A stretch of DNA of 35,599 nucleotides from JALZBN01 sp035525375. Lineage in GTDB: Bacteria > Actinomycetota > Acidimicrobiia > Acidimicrobiales > AC-14. Numbering within the stretch: position 1 is the stretch's first letter; every line of letters begins with the position of its first letter. The notes under the pieces are model-generated. The model saw only the letters and a program-made list of their open reading frames with translations, did not search any database and was not told the DNA's origin. The stretch is taken from assembly GCA_035525375.1 (NCBI GenBank), contig DATLEI010000087.1:1-35599 (forward strand), given 5' to 3'. Position numbers and translations under genes: made by a program. Below, piece after piece: positions 14,847 through 23,315 of the stretch.

Positions 14847-16427
14847 GTGGGGGACCTTCTCGACGACTACCGGCCTTCGACGTTCGACGAGATGTTCGAG
14901 GCCCCGAACGTGCCTCGACCGTCGTGCGCCGCGCTCTTCGAGTCTCTGCAATCGCTGTCTGAGCACGACCTCGACGAGCGATGCGCGGCGCGCGACCGCG
15001 CCTTTCGTGACCAGGGCATCACCTTCTCGTTCTCGGGTGAGGAACGACCATTTCCCCTGGATCTGGTGCCGCGCATCCTCGATCCCAACGAATGGTCTCT
15101 AGTCGAGACGGGCGTGGCCCAACGGGTCCGAGCGCTCGAGGCCTTTCTCGCCGACGTCTACCAGGCGGGGGCGATTCTGCGCGATGGCGTCGTGCCCAAC
15201 AGCGTGGTCATGACCTCCACCCATTTCCAACGGCCAGCATCAGGCATCAACCCGCCCAACGGCGTACGGATCCATGTCGCGGGCATCGACCTCGTGCGCG
15301 GACGCGACGGTCGCTTCTGTGTGCTGGAAGACAACGTGCGCACGCCTTCAGGGATTTCCTATGTCGTGGAGAATCGGCGCACGATGTCGAGGGTCTTTCC
15401 GGAACTGTTTGCCAGCCACCGTGTTCGCCCCGTCGACGGGTACCCGGCGCGCCTGCTCGAGGCGTTGCGCGCCGCGGCCCCGCCGGGCGCCGCCGACCCC
15501 ACCGTGGTCGTCCTCACCCCGGGCGTCTACAACTCGGCGTACTTCGAGCACACGTTCCTCGCCCGCCAGATGGGCGTTGAACTGGTTGAAGGCCGCGATC
15601 TCGTCTGCCGCGGCAACGTCGTCTCGATGCGCAGCACCACCGGCGAGCAACGAGTTGACGTTGTCTACCGGCGCGTCGATGACGAGTTCCTCGACCCGCT
15701 GCAGTTCAGGTCGCATTCAGCCCTGGGGTGTCCGGGCATTCTCAACGCGGCGCGCGCCGGCAACGTCACCATCGCCAACGCCGTGGGCAACGGCGTGGCC
15801 GACGACAAGCTGCTGTACACCTATGTGCCCGCGATGATCGAGTACTACCTCGGCGAGCAACCCCTGCTCCCGAACGTCACCACCTACCGCCTCGACGACC
15901 ACGACGAACGCGCTCACGCCCTCGACCGCCTCGACCAACTCGTCCTCAAGCCGGTGGATGGGTCGGGGGGCAAGGGGCTGGTGATCGGGCGCCAGGCAAC
16001 CGACGAAGAGCTGGCCAAGGTCCGGCGCGACCTGCTCGCCAATCCGCGAGGCTGGATCGCACAGGAGGTCGTCGAGCTCTCCACCGCGCCGACTCGTGCC
16101 GGCGGGCGGTTGCAGCCCCGGCACCTCGATCTCCGCCCGTTCGCGGTGAACGACGGCGACAGGGTCTGGGTCGTCCCCGGAGGGCTGACCCGAGTGGCGC
16201 TCGACGAGGGCAGCCTCATCGTGAACTCGAGTCGCGGCGGTGGGAGCAAGGACACGTGGGTTCTGGCCGGCTCCGGCGACCGCTTGCCCAGACCGCCTGC
16301 GGCGCGCCGGGCCCGCGCCGAGTACGCGCCGGAGCCGTCGACGACCGGACCCCGTCCCGAGCCCGGGCCCCCGGTCGCCCAAGCCGCTCAGCAACAGCAA
16401 CAGCAACAGAACGAGGCGCCGTGCTGA
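14847..16427 (+). CDS. circularly permuted ATP-grasp protein
   Basis: This 526-residue protein belongs to the circularly permuted ATP-grasp family (COG2308), predicted to join a carboxylate to an amine through an acyl phosphate. Visible blocks are DDYRPSTFDEMFEA at the start, FRDQGITFSFSG, LEDNVRTPSGISYVVENRR (about 160-178), and the nucleotide-binding LKPVDGSGGKGLVIG (about 367-381). The last 40 residues are Pro/Ala-rich and end in seven glutamines plus NEAPC. The GTG at 14847 matches the family N-terminus; an in-frame ATG at 14781 would add 22 residues and overlap the divergent gene. The end overlaps the alpha-E gene by 7 bases. Partner genes imply a peptide-bond-forming pathway of unknown product. 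Confidence 0.88.
   Translation: MGDLLDDYRPSTFDEMFEAPNVPRPSCAALFESLQSLSEHDLDERCAARDRAFRDQGITFSFSGEERPFPLDLVPRILDPNEWSLVETGVAQRVRALEAFLADVYQAGAILRDGVVPNSVVMTSTHFQRPASGINPPNGVRIHVAGIDLVRGRDGRFCVLEDNVRTPSGISYVVENRRTMSRVFPELFASHRVRPVDGYPARLLEALRAAAPPGAADPTVVVLTPGVYNSAYFEHTFLARQMGVELVEGRDLVCRGNVVSMRSTTGEQRVDVVYRRVDDEFLDPLQFRSHSALGCPGILNAARAGNVTIANAVGNGVADDKLLYTYVPAMIEYYLGEQPLLPNVTTYRLDDHDERAHALDRLDQLVLKPVDGSGGKGLVIGRQATDEELAKVRRDLLANPRGWIAQEVVELSTAPTRAGGRLQPRHLDLRPFAVNDGDRVWVVPGGLTRVALDEGSLIVNSSRGGGSKDTWVLAGSGDRLPRPPAARRARAEYAPEPSTTGPRPEPGPPVAQAAQQQQQQQNEAPC
16389..16409 (+). repeat. in-frame CAGCAA microsatellite coding polyglutamine
   Basis: Three CAGCAA units plus one CAG encode seven consecutive glutamines (residues 515-521) in the ATP-grasp C-terminal tail, nine bases before the ribosome-binding region of the next gene. 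Alternating codons rather than a pure CAG run suggest either selection for Gln or an old expansion. Confidence 0.8.
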
Positions 16428-17365
16428 GTCGCATCGCCGAATCGCTGTATTGGGTCGGTCGCTACGTCGAGCGCGCCGAGGACACGGCGCGCATCCTCGA
16501 CGTTCACGTGCACCGGATTCTCGAAGACCCCAACGTCGAAGAGGAGGCCGAGTGCCGGGCGCTACTGAGTGTCATGGGCGTGCCGGTCCCCGACGGCAAC
16601 CTCGACGCGACCCGAGTGGTGCAAATTCTGGCCTTCGACGCCGGCGACGCCTGCGCGATCGTTGGCTCGCTCATGGCGGCGCGCGAGAACGCTCGCGGCG
16701 CCAGGGAGGCGCTTTCCTCCGAGATGTGGGAGTGCCTAAACGCCACCTACAACGACCTTGGCGCCCAGGCGCGTAACGCGGCCAGCGTCGGCCCGCACCC
16801 GTTCTTCCAGTTCGTCAAGGAGCGCGCCGCGATCATGGCCGGGCTGGCCGAGTCGACGATGCCGCGCGACGACGGCTGGCGCTTTCTCGTCCTTGGCCGC
16901 AGTCTCGAGCGGGTCGACATGACGGCGCGCCTAGTCCTCACCGCCTTCGGTCACCCTGACGCCTCGCCCGACTGGGTCACGACGCTTCGCAGTTGCTCGG
17001 CCCATGAGGCCTTCCTGCGTACGTACCGGCGCGGCGTCGATTCGTCGTCTGCCGCCGAGTTCCTACTCCTTGACCGGCTCTTCCCGCGGTCGGCCTTCTA
17101 CGCGATCGGCGATGCCGAGCGCTGTCTCGCGGAGTTGGGTCCGAGCGCGGGCCGCTCGGGAACCGAAGACGAAGCGCGCCGCATCCTCGGTCGAGCTCGC
17201 AACGAGCTCGAGTTCGCCCATGTCAGCGAACTGCTCGCTGACCTCCCACAGCACCTCCGGGCATTGCAGAAGGCCTGCGCTGAGGCCGGCGAAGCTGTCG
17301 GAAGGCGATTCTTCCGCCACACCGCCGCGGTCGAATGGCAGCGGGAGGAGGTGATGGGGGCGTGA
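16421..17365 (+). CDS. alpha-E domain protein
   Basis: The 314-residue, almost wholly helical protein belongs to the alpha-E family (COG2307, formerly DUF403). The family-defining start MLSRIAESLYWVGRYVERAEDTARIL is followed by VPDGNLDATRVVQIL, ARENARGAREALSSEMWE-type text, and FLVLGRSLERVDMTARLV. The family nearly always accompanies the circularly permuted ATP-grasp and a transglutaminase-like protein, and has been predicted to help in peptide or amide bond metabolism; no activity can be read from sequence. The GTG at 16421 overlaps the ATP-grasp stop by 7 bases with GAGG just upstream, and the end overlaps the next gene as GTGA, so all three should be made in a fixed ratio. Confidence 0.9.
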   Translation: MLSRIAESLYWVGRYVERAEDTARILDVHVHRILEDPNVEEEAECRALLSVMGVPVPDGNLDATRVVQILAFDAGDACAIVGSLMAARENARGAREALSSEMWECLNATYNDLGAQARNAASVGPHPFFQFVKERAAIMAGLAESTMPRDDGWRFLVLGRSLERVDMTARLVLTAFGHPDASPDWVTTLRSCSAHEAFLRTYRRGVDSSSAAEFLLLDRLFPRSAFYAIGDAERCLAELGPSAGRSGTEDEARRILGRARNELEFAHVSELLADLPQHLRALQKACAEAGEAVGRRFFRHTAAVEWQREEVMGA

Positions 17366-18222
17366 GCGACATCAGTTGGCGATTGGAGATTCGCCATACC
17401 TCGGGATACCACTACGCAGGCGAGGTCAGCTCGTCGTACAACGAAGCTCGGGTGACGCCACTGTCGACGCACCGGCAGGTGACGTTGGAGACCTCGGTGA
17501 CGGTCAATCCCGGCGTCCCGACCTACCGCTACTGGGACTACTGGGGAACGCTCGTCGACGCCTTCGACGTGCATGTGCGCCACACCGAGCTGTCCGTCGT
17601 CGGCGAGTCCGTGGTGGAGACATTGAGCCCCGAGACCGACCGGCCGGTCGCTTCGTGGGACGACCTCTGCCGCCCCGAGGTCGCCGACAGCTTCTCCGAA
17701 CTGCTGGCCCCGACAGCTCGCGTCCCCGACTTGTCGCACTACGACGAGATGACTGATCTGCTTCCGCGTCTGGCCGCGCTATCCACACCCCAAGCAGCCG
17801 TCGACGGCGCGGTCGAGTGGGTACGTGCCCGGCTGACCTACAAAAAGGGCAGCACCGAGGTAACCAGTACCGCGGCCGATGCCCTCACGGGTGGCACTGG
17901 AGTGTGTCAGGACTACACCCATCTCGTACTCGCGGTTTTGCGTGGCATCGGCATTCCGGCGCGCTATGTCTCGGGCTACCTACACCCGTCGTCTGACGCC
18001 AGCATCGGCACGACCGCCATTGGGGAGAGCCACGCGTGGGTGGAGGCGTGGGCCGGCGAGTGGTGGGGAGTCGATCCGACTCACGGCCGCCCGGTCGGCG
18101 AGCGACACGTCGTCGTCGGGCGCGGCCGCGACTACGGCGACGTGGCTCCGTTGAAGGGCATTTACCACGGCGCGCCGGCGACGACCATGAACGTGTCCGT
18201 CGAGCTCACCCGACTGGCCTGA
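17362..18222 (+). CDS. transglutaminase-like cysteine peptidase/amidase
   Basis: A 286-residue protein with the bacterial transglutaminase N-terminal beta domain (WRLEIRHTSGYHYAGEVSSSYNEARVTP) followed by a transglutaminase core. The catalytic triad is visible: Cys182 in GTGVCQDYTHL, His224 in GESHAWVEAW and Asp238 in GVDPTHGR. No signal peptide is present, so it acts in the cytoplasm. Members paired with ATP-grasp and alpha-E proteins may cleave or rearrange the amide bonds the ligase makes. The GTG at 17362 overlaps the alpha-E stop as GTGA, and its own TGA shares a base with the ppc ATG. Substrate unknown. Confidence 0.9.
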   Translation: MSDISWRLEIRHTSGYHYAGEVSSSYNEARVTPLSTHRQVTLETSVTVNPGVPTYRYWDYWGTLVDAFDVHVRHTELSVVGESVVETLSPETDRPVASWDDLCRPEVADSFSELLAPTARVPDLSHYDEMTDLLPRLAALSTPQAAVDGAVEWVRARLTYKKGSTEVTSTAADALTGGTGVCQDYTHLVLAVLRGIGIPARYVSGYLHPSSDASIGTTAIGESHAWVEAWAGEWWGVDPTHGRPVGERHVVVGRGRDYGDVAPLKGIYHGAPATTMNVSVELTRLA

Positions 18223-20972
18223 TGGAGGTCTTGCCGAGCAGGGCCGCTGATCTGCTTGCGGGAGGCGGAACCGACGAGGACGACTCCGGACCGCTTGCTG
18301 CCCTTCTGGCCGAGACCCTTGTGCGCCAGGAAGGTCCGGAGTTGGCCAGTCTCGTCGAACGGGTGCACACCCTCACCGCCGCGGACCGGTCGGCCGAACT
18401 CGAGGAGCTACTGGCCCAGATCGACGTGCCGACGGCGACTCGCCTCGTGCGGGCGTTCACCGTCTGGTTCCATCTCGCCAATCTGGGCCAGCAAGTCCGA
18501 CAGGTGGAAGCCCTCGGTAGGGTCAGTTCTCGAAAGCCCACCTGGCTGCACGAAACCGTCGACCGCATCATCGCCGCCGACGTCGACCCGACACTGCTGA
18601 CCGCGGTCGTGTCTCGCCTAGAGCTCCGGCCAGTCTTCACTGCGCACCCGACCGAGGCGGTACGGCGATCGCTGCTGAGAACACTTCGTGACGTCGCGGG
18701 CCTTCTGCACCGCCGATCTGATCCCCTTCGTTCGTCGGCGGACGAATCCAGGACCAATCGCCGATTAGCCGAGTTCGTCGACGTCTTGTGGCAGACCGAC
18801 GAGCTGCGCGACGAGGCGCCAGAACCCGAGGAAGAGGCGGGCACGCTTCTATGGCATCTCGACGATCTCGTGACCGAGGTCGTGCCCGACCTGCTCGAAG
18901 ACCTCGAGCTCGAGCTGGCGCGGCTGGGGATCGAACTTCCGACGACTGCCCGTCCGGTGCGATTCGGAACGTGGGTCGGCGGTGACCGCGACGGCAATCC
19001 GAAGGTCACGCCCCGCGTCACGCTCGCCGCGCTCAGCGCACAGCACGAACACGCGCTCGACGACCTGATCGGGGCGGTCGACGGGGTGGCCCGCGTGCTC
19101 GCCAGCTCAACCAGGGTTGTTGATGTCTCCATTGGGCTGGCCGAGGGACTGGAGCGCGACCGCTCCCTGCTACCCGAGGTTCACGGCTGGGCTGGCCGCG
19201 CCTATGCGACGGAGCCCTACCGCCTCAAGTGCGCCTACATCCGCGCCCGCCTCACGGCCGCCCGCGACGCGGCGCGCGCCGGCATTGCTCCAGCCGGCGA
19301 AAAGGCCTACCGGTCATCGGCTGAGCTCCTCTCCGATCTGGCCCAGATGGAGGAGTCGTTGTTCGCCAACCGGGGCGAACTGCTCGCGCGCGGCACATTA
19401 CGGCGAGCCATACGCATGGCGTCAACCTTTGGTTTCCATCTCGCCACCATGGACGTGCGGGAGCATGCTGCTCGCCTCGACGCCGTCGTGGCATCGCTGG
19501 TGGATCACTTCGGGCACGCACCGGCTCCCTACCGCGACCTCAATCCGCAGCGACGTCACGCGGTGCTATCCGCCGAGCTCGTCAGCCGGCGGCCACTGAT
19601 GGCCCCAGCGGCACGCCTCGACGGGGACGAGGCCGCCGTACTCAGCCTCTTCACGACAGTCGCCGCCGCCCTCGACCGTTTCGGTAACGACGCCGTCGAA
19701 AGTTGCATCCTCTCCCACACCGAGAGCGCCGACGACGTGATGGGCGCGGTGGTCTTGGCGCGCGAGGCAGGCCTCGTCGATGTCCCTTTGGGTGTCGCCC
19801 GAATCGGGTTTGTCCCCCTTCTCGAGACGATGACAGCCATACGCGCCGCCGGCGAGATCCTCGACGGCCTCTTATCCGACCCCGGCTACAGGCGATTGGT
19901 AGCCGTCCGTGACGACCTCCAAGAGGTGATGCTCGGCTACTCCGACTCCAACAAGGACGCTGGCATCACGACGTCGCAATGGGAACTGCACAGGGCTCAG
20001 CGCCGGTTGCGTGACGTCGCCCACTCTCATGGCGTGGTGCTGCGCCTGTCCCATGGCCGAGGTGGCACCGCGTCGCGAGGCGGCGGCCCTGCCCACGAAG
20101 CGATCCTGGCCCAGCCTTTCGGCACACTCGAAGGCGCCATAAAGGTGACCGAACAGGGTGAAGTGATCTCAGCCAAGTACGGGCTACCGGCGCGCGCGCG
20201 CCACAACCTCGAACTGACGCTGGCCGCCGTCCTCGAGGCGTCGGTGCTGCACGTGGTGTCTCGCCAGCCTCTCGAACTGCTCGATGTCTGGGACGCGACG
20301 ATGGACACCGTCTCGGCCGCGGCTGGCGACGCGTATACCGGCCTGGTGTCGACCCCCGGGCTGGTCGAGTACTTCCATACCTCAACGCCCGTAGATGAAC
20401 TGGCCGCGCTCAACATCGGGTCCCGACCCGCCTCCCGACCGGGTGGTGACGCGAGCATTGGCGACCTACGCGCCATCCCTTGGGTATTCGGCTGGACCCA
20501 GTCACGTCAGATCCTCCCCGGTTGGTTCGGGCTCGGCTCGGGCCTTGCGGCGGCGCGCGCCGCCGGCCATGGCGACACCCTCACCGACATGCGCAAGGAG
20601 TGGCACTTCTTCCGCACGTTCCTGTCCAACGTGGAGATGACACTGGCCAAGACCGACCTGTCGATAGCGGCGCGCTACGTCGAGCGCCTCGTCGACCCGT
20701 CTCTGCACCATTTCTTCACCACCATCACCAAGGAGTACGAGCGCACGGTTGAGGAGCTTCTACGAGTCACGGGCCAGCGTGAACTGCTCGAGCGCGATCC
20801 AGATCTGCGCCATGCACTGGCTGTACGGCGTGACGCCCTCGACCCCCTGTGCCGCCTCCAGGTCGGTTTGCTCGCCCGCCTCCGCAGCTGCGCCGACCCT
20901 GATGTTGAACTCCGGCGCGCCCTGCTTCTAACGGTGAACGGGATAGCAGCCGGCCTCCAGAACACCGGCTAA
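18222..20972 (+). CDS. ppc: phosphoenolpyruvate carboxylase
   Basis: The 916-residue enzyme fixes bicarbonate onto PEP to give oxaloacetate, replenishing the TCA cycle. Diagnostic motifs are all present: VFTAHPTEAVRRSLL with the catalytic His (H142), GTWVGGDRDGNP, MLGYSDSNKDAGI, LRLSHGRGGTASRGGGP (the mobile loop), EQGEVISAKYG, and the C-terminal QNTG. Length is normal for bacterial PEPC. The ATG at 18222 shares its A with the TGA of the transglutaminase gene (TGATG), a tight coupling; longer in-frame starts lie inside that gene. Its place as the fourth gene behind a predicted peptide-ligation trio is unusual and suggests shared expression. Confidence 0.95.
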   Translation: MEVLPSRAADLLAGGGTDEDDSGPLAALLAETLVRQEGPELASLVERVHTLTAADRSAELEELLAQIDVPTATRLVRAFTVWFHLANLGQQVRQVEALGRVSSRKPTWLHETVDRIIAADVDPTLLTAVVSRLELRPVFTAHPTEAVRRSLLRTLRDVAGLLHRRSDPLRSSADESRTNRRLAEFVDVLWQTDELRDEAPEPEEEAGTLLWHLDDLVTEVVPDLLEDLELELARLGIELPTTARPVRFGTWVGGDRDGNPKVTPRVTLAALSAQHEHALDDLIGAVDGVARVLASSTRVVDVSIGLAEGLERDRSLLPEVHGWAGRAYATEPYRLKCAYIRARLTAARDAARAGIAPAGEKAYRSSAELLSDLAQMEESLFANRGELLARGTLRRAIRMASTFGFHLATMDVREHAARLDAVVASLVDHFGHAPAPYRDLNPQRRHAVLSAELVSRRPLMAPAARLDGDEAAVLSLFTTVAAALDRFGNDAVESCILSHTESADDVMGAVVLAREAGLVDVPLGVARIGFVPLLETMTAIRAAGEILDGLLSDPGYRRLVAVRDDLQEVMLGYSDSNKDAGITTSQWELHRAQRRLRDVAHSHGVVLRLSHGRGGTASRGGGPAHEAILAQPFGTLEGAIKVTEQGEVISAKYGLPARARHNLELTLAAVLEASVLHVVSRQPLELLDVWDATMDTVSAAAGDAYTGLVSTPGLVEYFHTSTPVDELAALNIGSRPASRPGGDASIGDLRAIPWVFGWTQSRQILPGWFGLGSGLAAARAAGHGDTLTDMRKEWHFFRTFLSNVEMTLAKTDLSIAARYVERLVDPSLHHFFTTITKEYERTVEELLRVTGQRELLERDPDLRHALAVRRDALDPLCRLQVGLLARLRSCADPDVELRRALLLTVNGIAAGLQNTG

Positions 20973-20980
20973 ACGCCGGT
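20964..20980 (+). terminator. short hairpin spanning the ppc stop codon
   Basis: ACCGGC (20964-20969) and GCCGGT (20975-20980) form a 6-bp stem with a TAAAC loop that contains the ppc stop. No T-run follows. It is a weak candidate terminator; transcription could read into the AAA ATPase gene 99 bases downstream. Confidence 0.3.
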
Positions 20981-21071
20981 CGAACCCGCAGCCATCAGTC
21001 TTGAAAATCCGAGCAATACCAGTTGGAACCAGGCACCATGACGGCGTGGCTCTCCTGCCTCACCTACGACC

Positions 21072-22157
21072 ATGGACTCTCTCGAACCCCTCCCGTTCTT
21101 CGTCCAGCTGGACGAGGCTGACGACCCGGGTGACGTCATCAACACGATGTCCCTCGGGCCTTTCATCGCGGGCAACCAGCCATATGCCCGCTCGCAACGG
21201 GTCAATCGGGTAAGGCGCGAAGCCTCGCTCCTCCCGCCCGGGGCCAAGCCGCTTCGCCGTTCTCGCACCAACGGCAGAACCTCCATGCTGGCCACCGGGA
21301 AGGGCTGGACCCTGCTCGTGACCCGCTGGAACGACAAGAGCGCCTACCTGACGGTCACCGCCAAGACCGACAAGGTCGCGCGCCGGGTGCTCGCCCAGGC
21401 GACGAAAGGGGCGGCGGCACCGCCTCCGGCTGAGGACGAGTCAGTTGCCATGGGCTTCTGGAGCCTCACGGGTCGCGGCTCCAGGCGGTCAGTCCGATCG
21501 ATCGAGATCGAGCCCTGGGCGTCGATCCGCCGGAACTACTCGTCAGTTGTAGCCGAGGCAGCCGACCGCCTTATGGGCATGGACGGCGAAAACCTGCCCG
21601 GTCGTATGGTCCTGCTGCACGGGCCGCCGGGCACGGGCAAGACGACGATCCTTCGCGCCCTCGGCCACGCTTGGCGCCGGTGGTGCACAGTCGACTGCGT
21701 CCTCGACCCTGAAAGGCTCTTCCACGACCCCACGTACCTCATGGAGGTCGCGCTGGGCCAAAACGACGACGACCACAAGCCGGGACGTTGGCGCCTCCTG
21801 CTCGTCGAAGATTGTGACGAGCTCATTCGGGGCGAGGCCAAAGCGACGGCCGGCCAGTCACTATCGCGCCTCCTCAACCTCACCGATGGCCTCTTGGGCC
21901 AAGGTCTCAAGGTGCTGATCGGCATCACGACGAACGAGGACCTCGCGCAGCTCCATCCGGCCGTGACCCGTCCCGGACGGTGCCTGGCGCGCATGGAGGT
22001 GGGGCGTCTGCCTCGCAACGAAGCTGCGACCTGGCTCGGACACCTCAACGGGATTGGCCCCGACGGCGCAACACTGGCGGAGCTGTACGCCCTGCGCGGC
22101 GAGCTGGAGACGCTCGAACTCGTCGAGCCGGCGCGCGCCGTGGGCCAGTACCTCTAA
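21072..22157 (+). CDS. DUF5925-type AAA ATPase
   Basis: The 361-residue protein has an N-terminal domain (about residues 1-145) resembling the actinobacterial DUF5925 region, then a AAA ATPase core. The core shows Walker A GPPGTGKTT (about 184-192), Walker B RLLLVEDCDE (about 241-250), a sensor-1 region (VLIGITTNEDLAQLHPAV) and an RPGR-type arginine motif (VTRPGRCLARMEVGRL). It is cytoplasmic, of the classical remodelling AAA type, with unknown substrate. The ATG at 21072 has no obvious ribosome binding site. It follows ppc by 99 bases on the same strand and faces gmd across a hairpin at 22220. Confidence 0.82.
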   Translation: MDSLEPLPFFVQLDEADDPGDVINTMSLGPFIAGNQPYARSQRVNRVRREASLLPPGAKPLRRSRTNGRTSMLATGKGWTLLVTRWNDKSAYLTVTAKTDKVARRVLAQATKGAAAPPPAEDESVAMGFWSLTGRGSRRSVRSIEIEPWASIRRNYSSVVAEAADRLMGMDGENLPGRMVLLHGPPGTGKTTILRALGHAWRRWCTVDCVLDPERLFHDPTYLMEVALGQNDDDHKPGRWRLLLVEDCDELIRGEAKATAGQSLSRLLNLTDGLLGQGLKVLIGITTNEDLAQLHPAVTRPGRCLARMEVGRLPRNEAATWLGHLNGIGPDGATLAELYALRGELETLELVEPARAVGQYL

Positions 22158-22219
22158 GTCCCCGGGCACCAGCCCAACTGGTTGTTTGCACTCAAACTGT
22201 TGTGATCCTGGCAACTTCC

Positions 22220-22244
22220 GCTCAGATCACGACACTCTGAGCGC
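22220..22244. terminator. 8-bp hairpin between convergent genes
   Basis: CGCTCAGA (22220-22227) pairs with TCTGAGCG (22237-22244) around a 9-base loop, in the 101-base gap where the AAA ATPase gene and gmd converge. It is suited to terminate both transcripts. No extended T-run is present. Confidence 0.6.
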
Positions 22245-22258
22245 AACGAATCGGCTAG

Positions 22259-23251
22259 TTAGGTCAGTTTGGGGGTGCGCGCCGCTTCGATCTGGAGATC
22301 GGAGCGCACCATCATGTCGACCAGCTCGGGGAAGCTGACCTTGGGATCCCAGCCCATGACCTTGCGCGCCTTGGTGGCGTCGCCGGTGAGTATGTCGACC
22401 TCCGCCGGTCGCTCGAAACGCTCGTCGTGCTTAACCAGGTCCTTCCAGTCATCGATGCCTGCGGCGGCGAATGACAGCTCGAGCAACTCTCGGATCGTAT
22501 GGGTCTCGCCCGTCGCAATCACGTAGTCGTCGGGCTCGTCCTGCTGCAGCATCATCCACATCGCCTCGGTGAAGTCGCCGGCGTAACCCCAGTCGCGGGC
22601 CGCGTCGAGATTGCCGAGCGTCACATTGTCCTGCAGCCCCAGCTTGATCCGCGCCACGGCGTTGGTGATCTTGCGGCTCACGAATTCCAAGCCCCGGCGC
22701 GGACTCTCGTGGTTGAAGCAGATCCCGGACACCGCGTAGAGGCCATAGGCCTCGCGGTAGTTCACGGTCGTGTAGTGGCCGAACACCTTGGCCGCGCCAT
22801 AGGGCGAGCGAGGGTGGAATGGTGTGCTCTCGGTCTGCGGTGTCTCCCGCACCTTGCCGAACATCTCCGAAGATGAGGCCTGGTAGAAGCGGATCCGGTT
22901 GTCCTGGGTACCGCCCACGACCCGGATCGCTTCCAGGATGCGAAGCACGCCAAGGCCGGTGATGTCAGCGGTCAGCTCGGGCTGGCGGAACGAGAGGGCG
23001 ACAAAGCTGATCGCCCCGAGGTTGTAGACCTCGTCAGGCTGAACCTGCTCGACGACACCGATCATCGACGACAGGTCTTGAAGGTCGCCCTCGATGATCT
23101 CCAGCTGCGGCGTCTCCTCCTGCACCATCTGGATCTTGGGGTTGGCCTGGCCCCGCACCATGCCGAAGACGTCATAGCCCTTGTCGACAAGGAGCTGGGC
23201 CATGTAACGGCCGTCTTGGCCGGTAATTCCGGTGATCAAGGCTCTGGGCAT
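22259..23251 (-). CDS. gmd: GDP-mannose 4,6-dehydratase
   Basis: The 330-residue short-chain dehydrogenase-type enzyme converts GDP-D-mannose to GDP-4-keto-6-deoxymannose, the precursor of GDP-fucose, rhamnose or perosamine. It opens with the GMD-specific NADP-binding motif ALITGITGQDGRYMAQLL, has the catalytic Ser/Tyr/Lys set in QASSSEMFGK and RSPYGAAKVFGHYTTVNYREAY, then FNHESPRRGLEFVSRKIT, and LGNLDAARDWGYAGDFTEAMW, all typical. The ATG at 23251 gives the family N-terminus; upstream in-frame text runs into the divergent gene. There is no clear ribosome binding site. No epimerase/reductase or glycosyltransferase gene is adjacent, so the sugar made is unknown. Confidence 0.92.
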   Translation of the reverse strand: MPRALITGITGQDGRYMAQLLVDKGYDVFGMVRGQANPKIQMVQEETPQLEIIEGDLQDLSSMIGVVEQVQPDEVYNLGAISFVALSFRQPELTADITGLGVLRILEAIRVVGGTQDNRIRFYQASSSEMFGKVRETPQTESTPFHPRSPYGAAKVFGHYTTVNYREAYGLYAVSGICFNHESPRRGLEFVSRKITNAVARIKLGLQDNVTLGNLDAARDWGYAGDFTEAMWMMLQQDEPDDYVIATGETHTIRELLELSFAAAGIDDWKDLVKHDERFERPAEVDILTGDATKARKVMGWDPKVSFPELVDMMVRSDLQIEAARTPKLT

Positions 23252-23315
23252 CCCGAGAAGGTAGCCGGGACGCGCCGTGGGTCCGTAGCTGAGCGTCGTG
23301 CCGTAACCTCGTGCC

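Noticed and set aside
18206..19132. 308-codon open frame on the minus strand opposite ppc
   Set aside because: Ser/Arg-rich low-complexity translation antisense to conserved PEP carboxylase; no family features.
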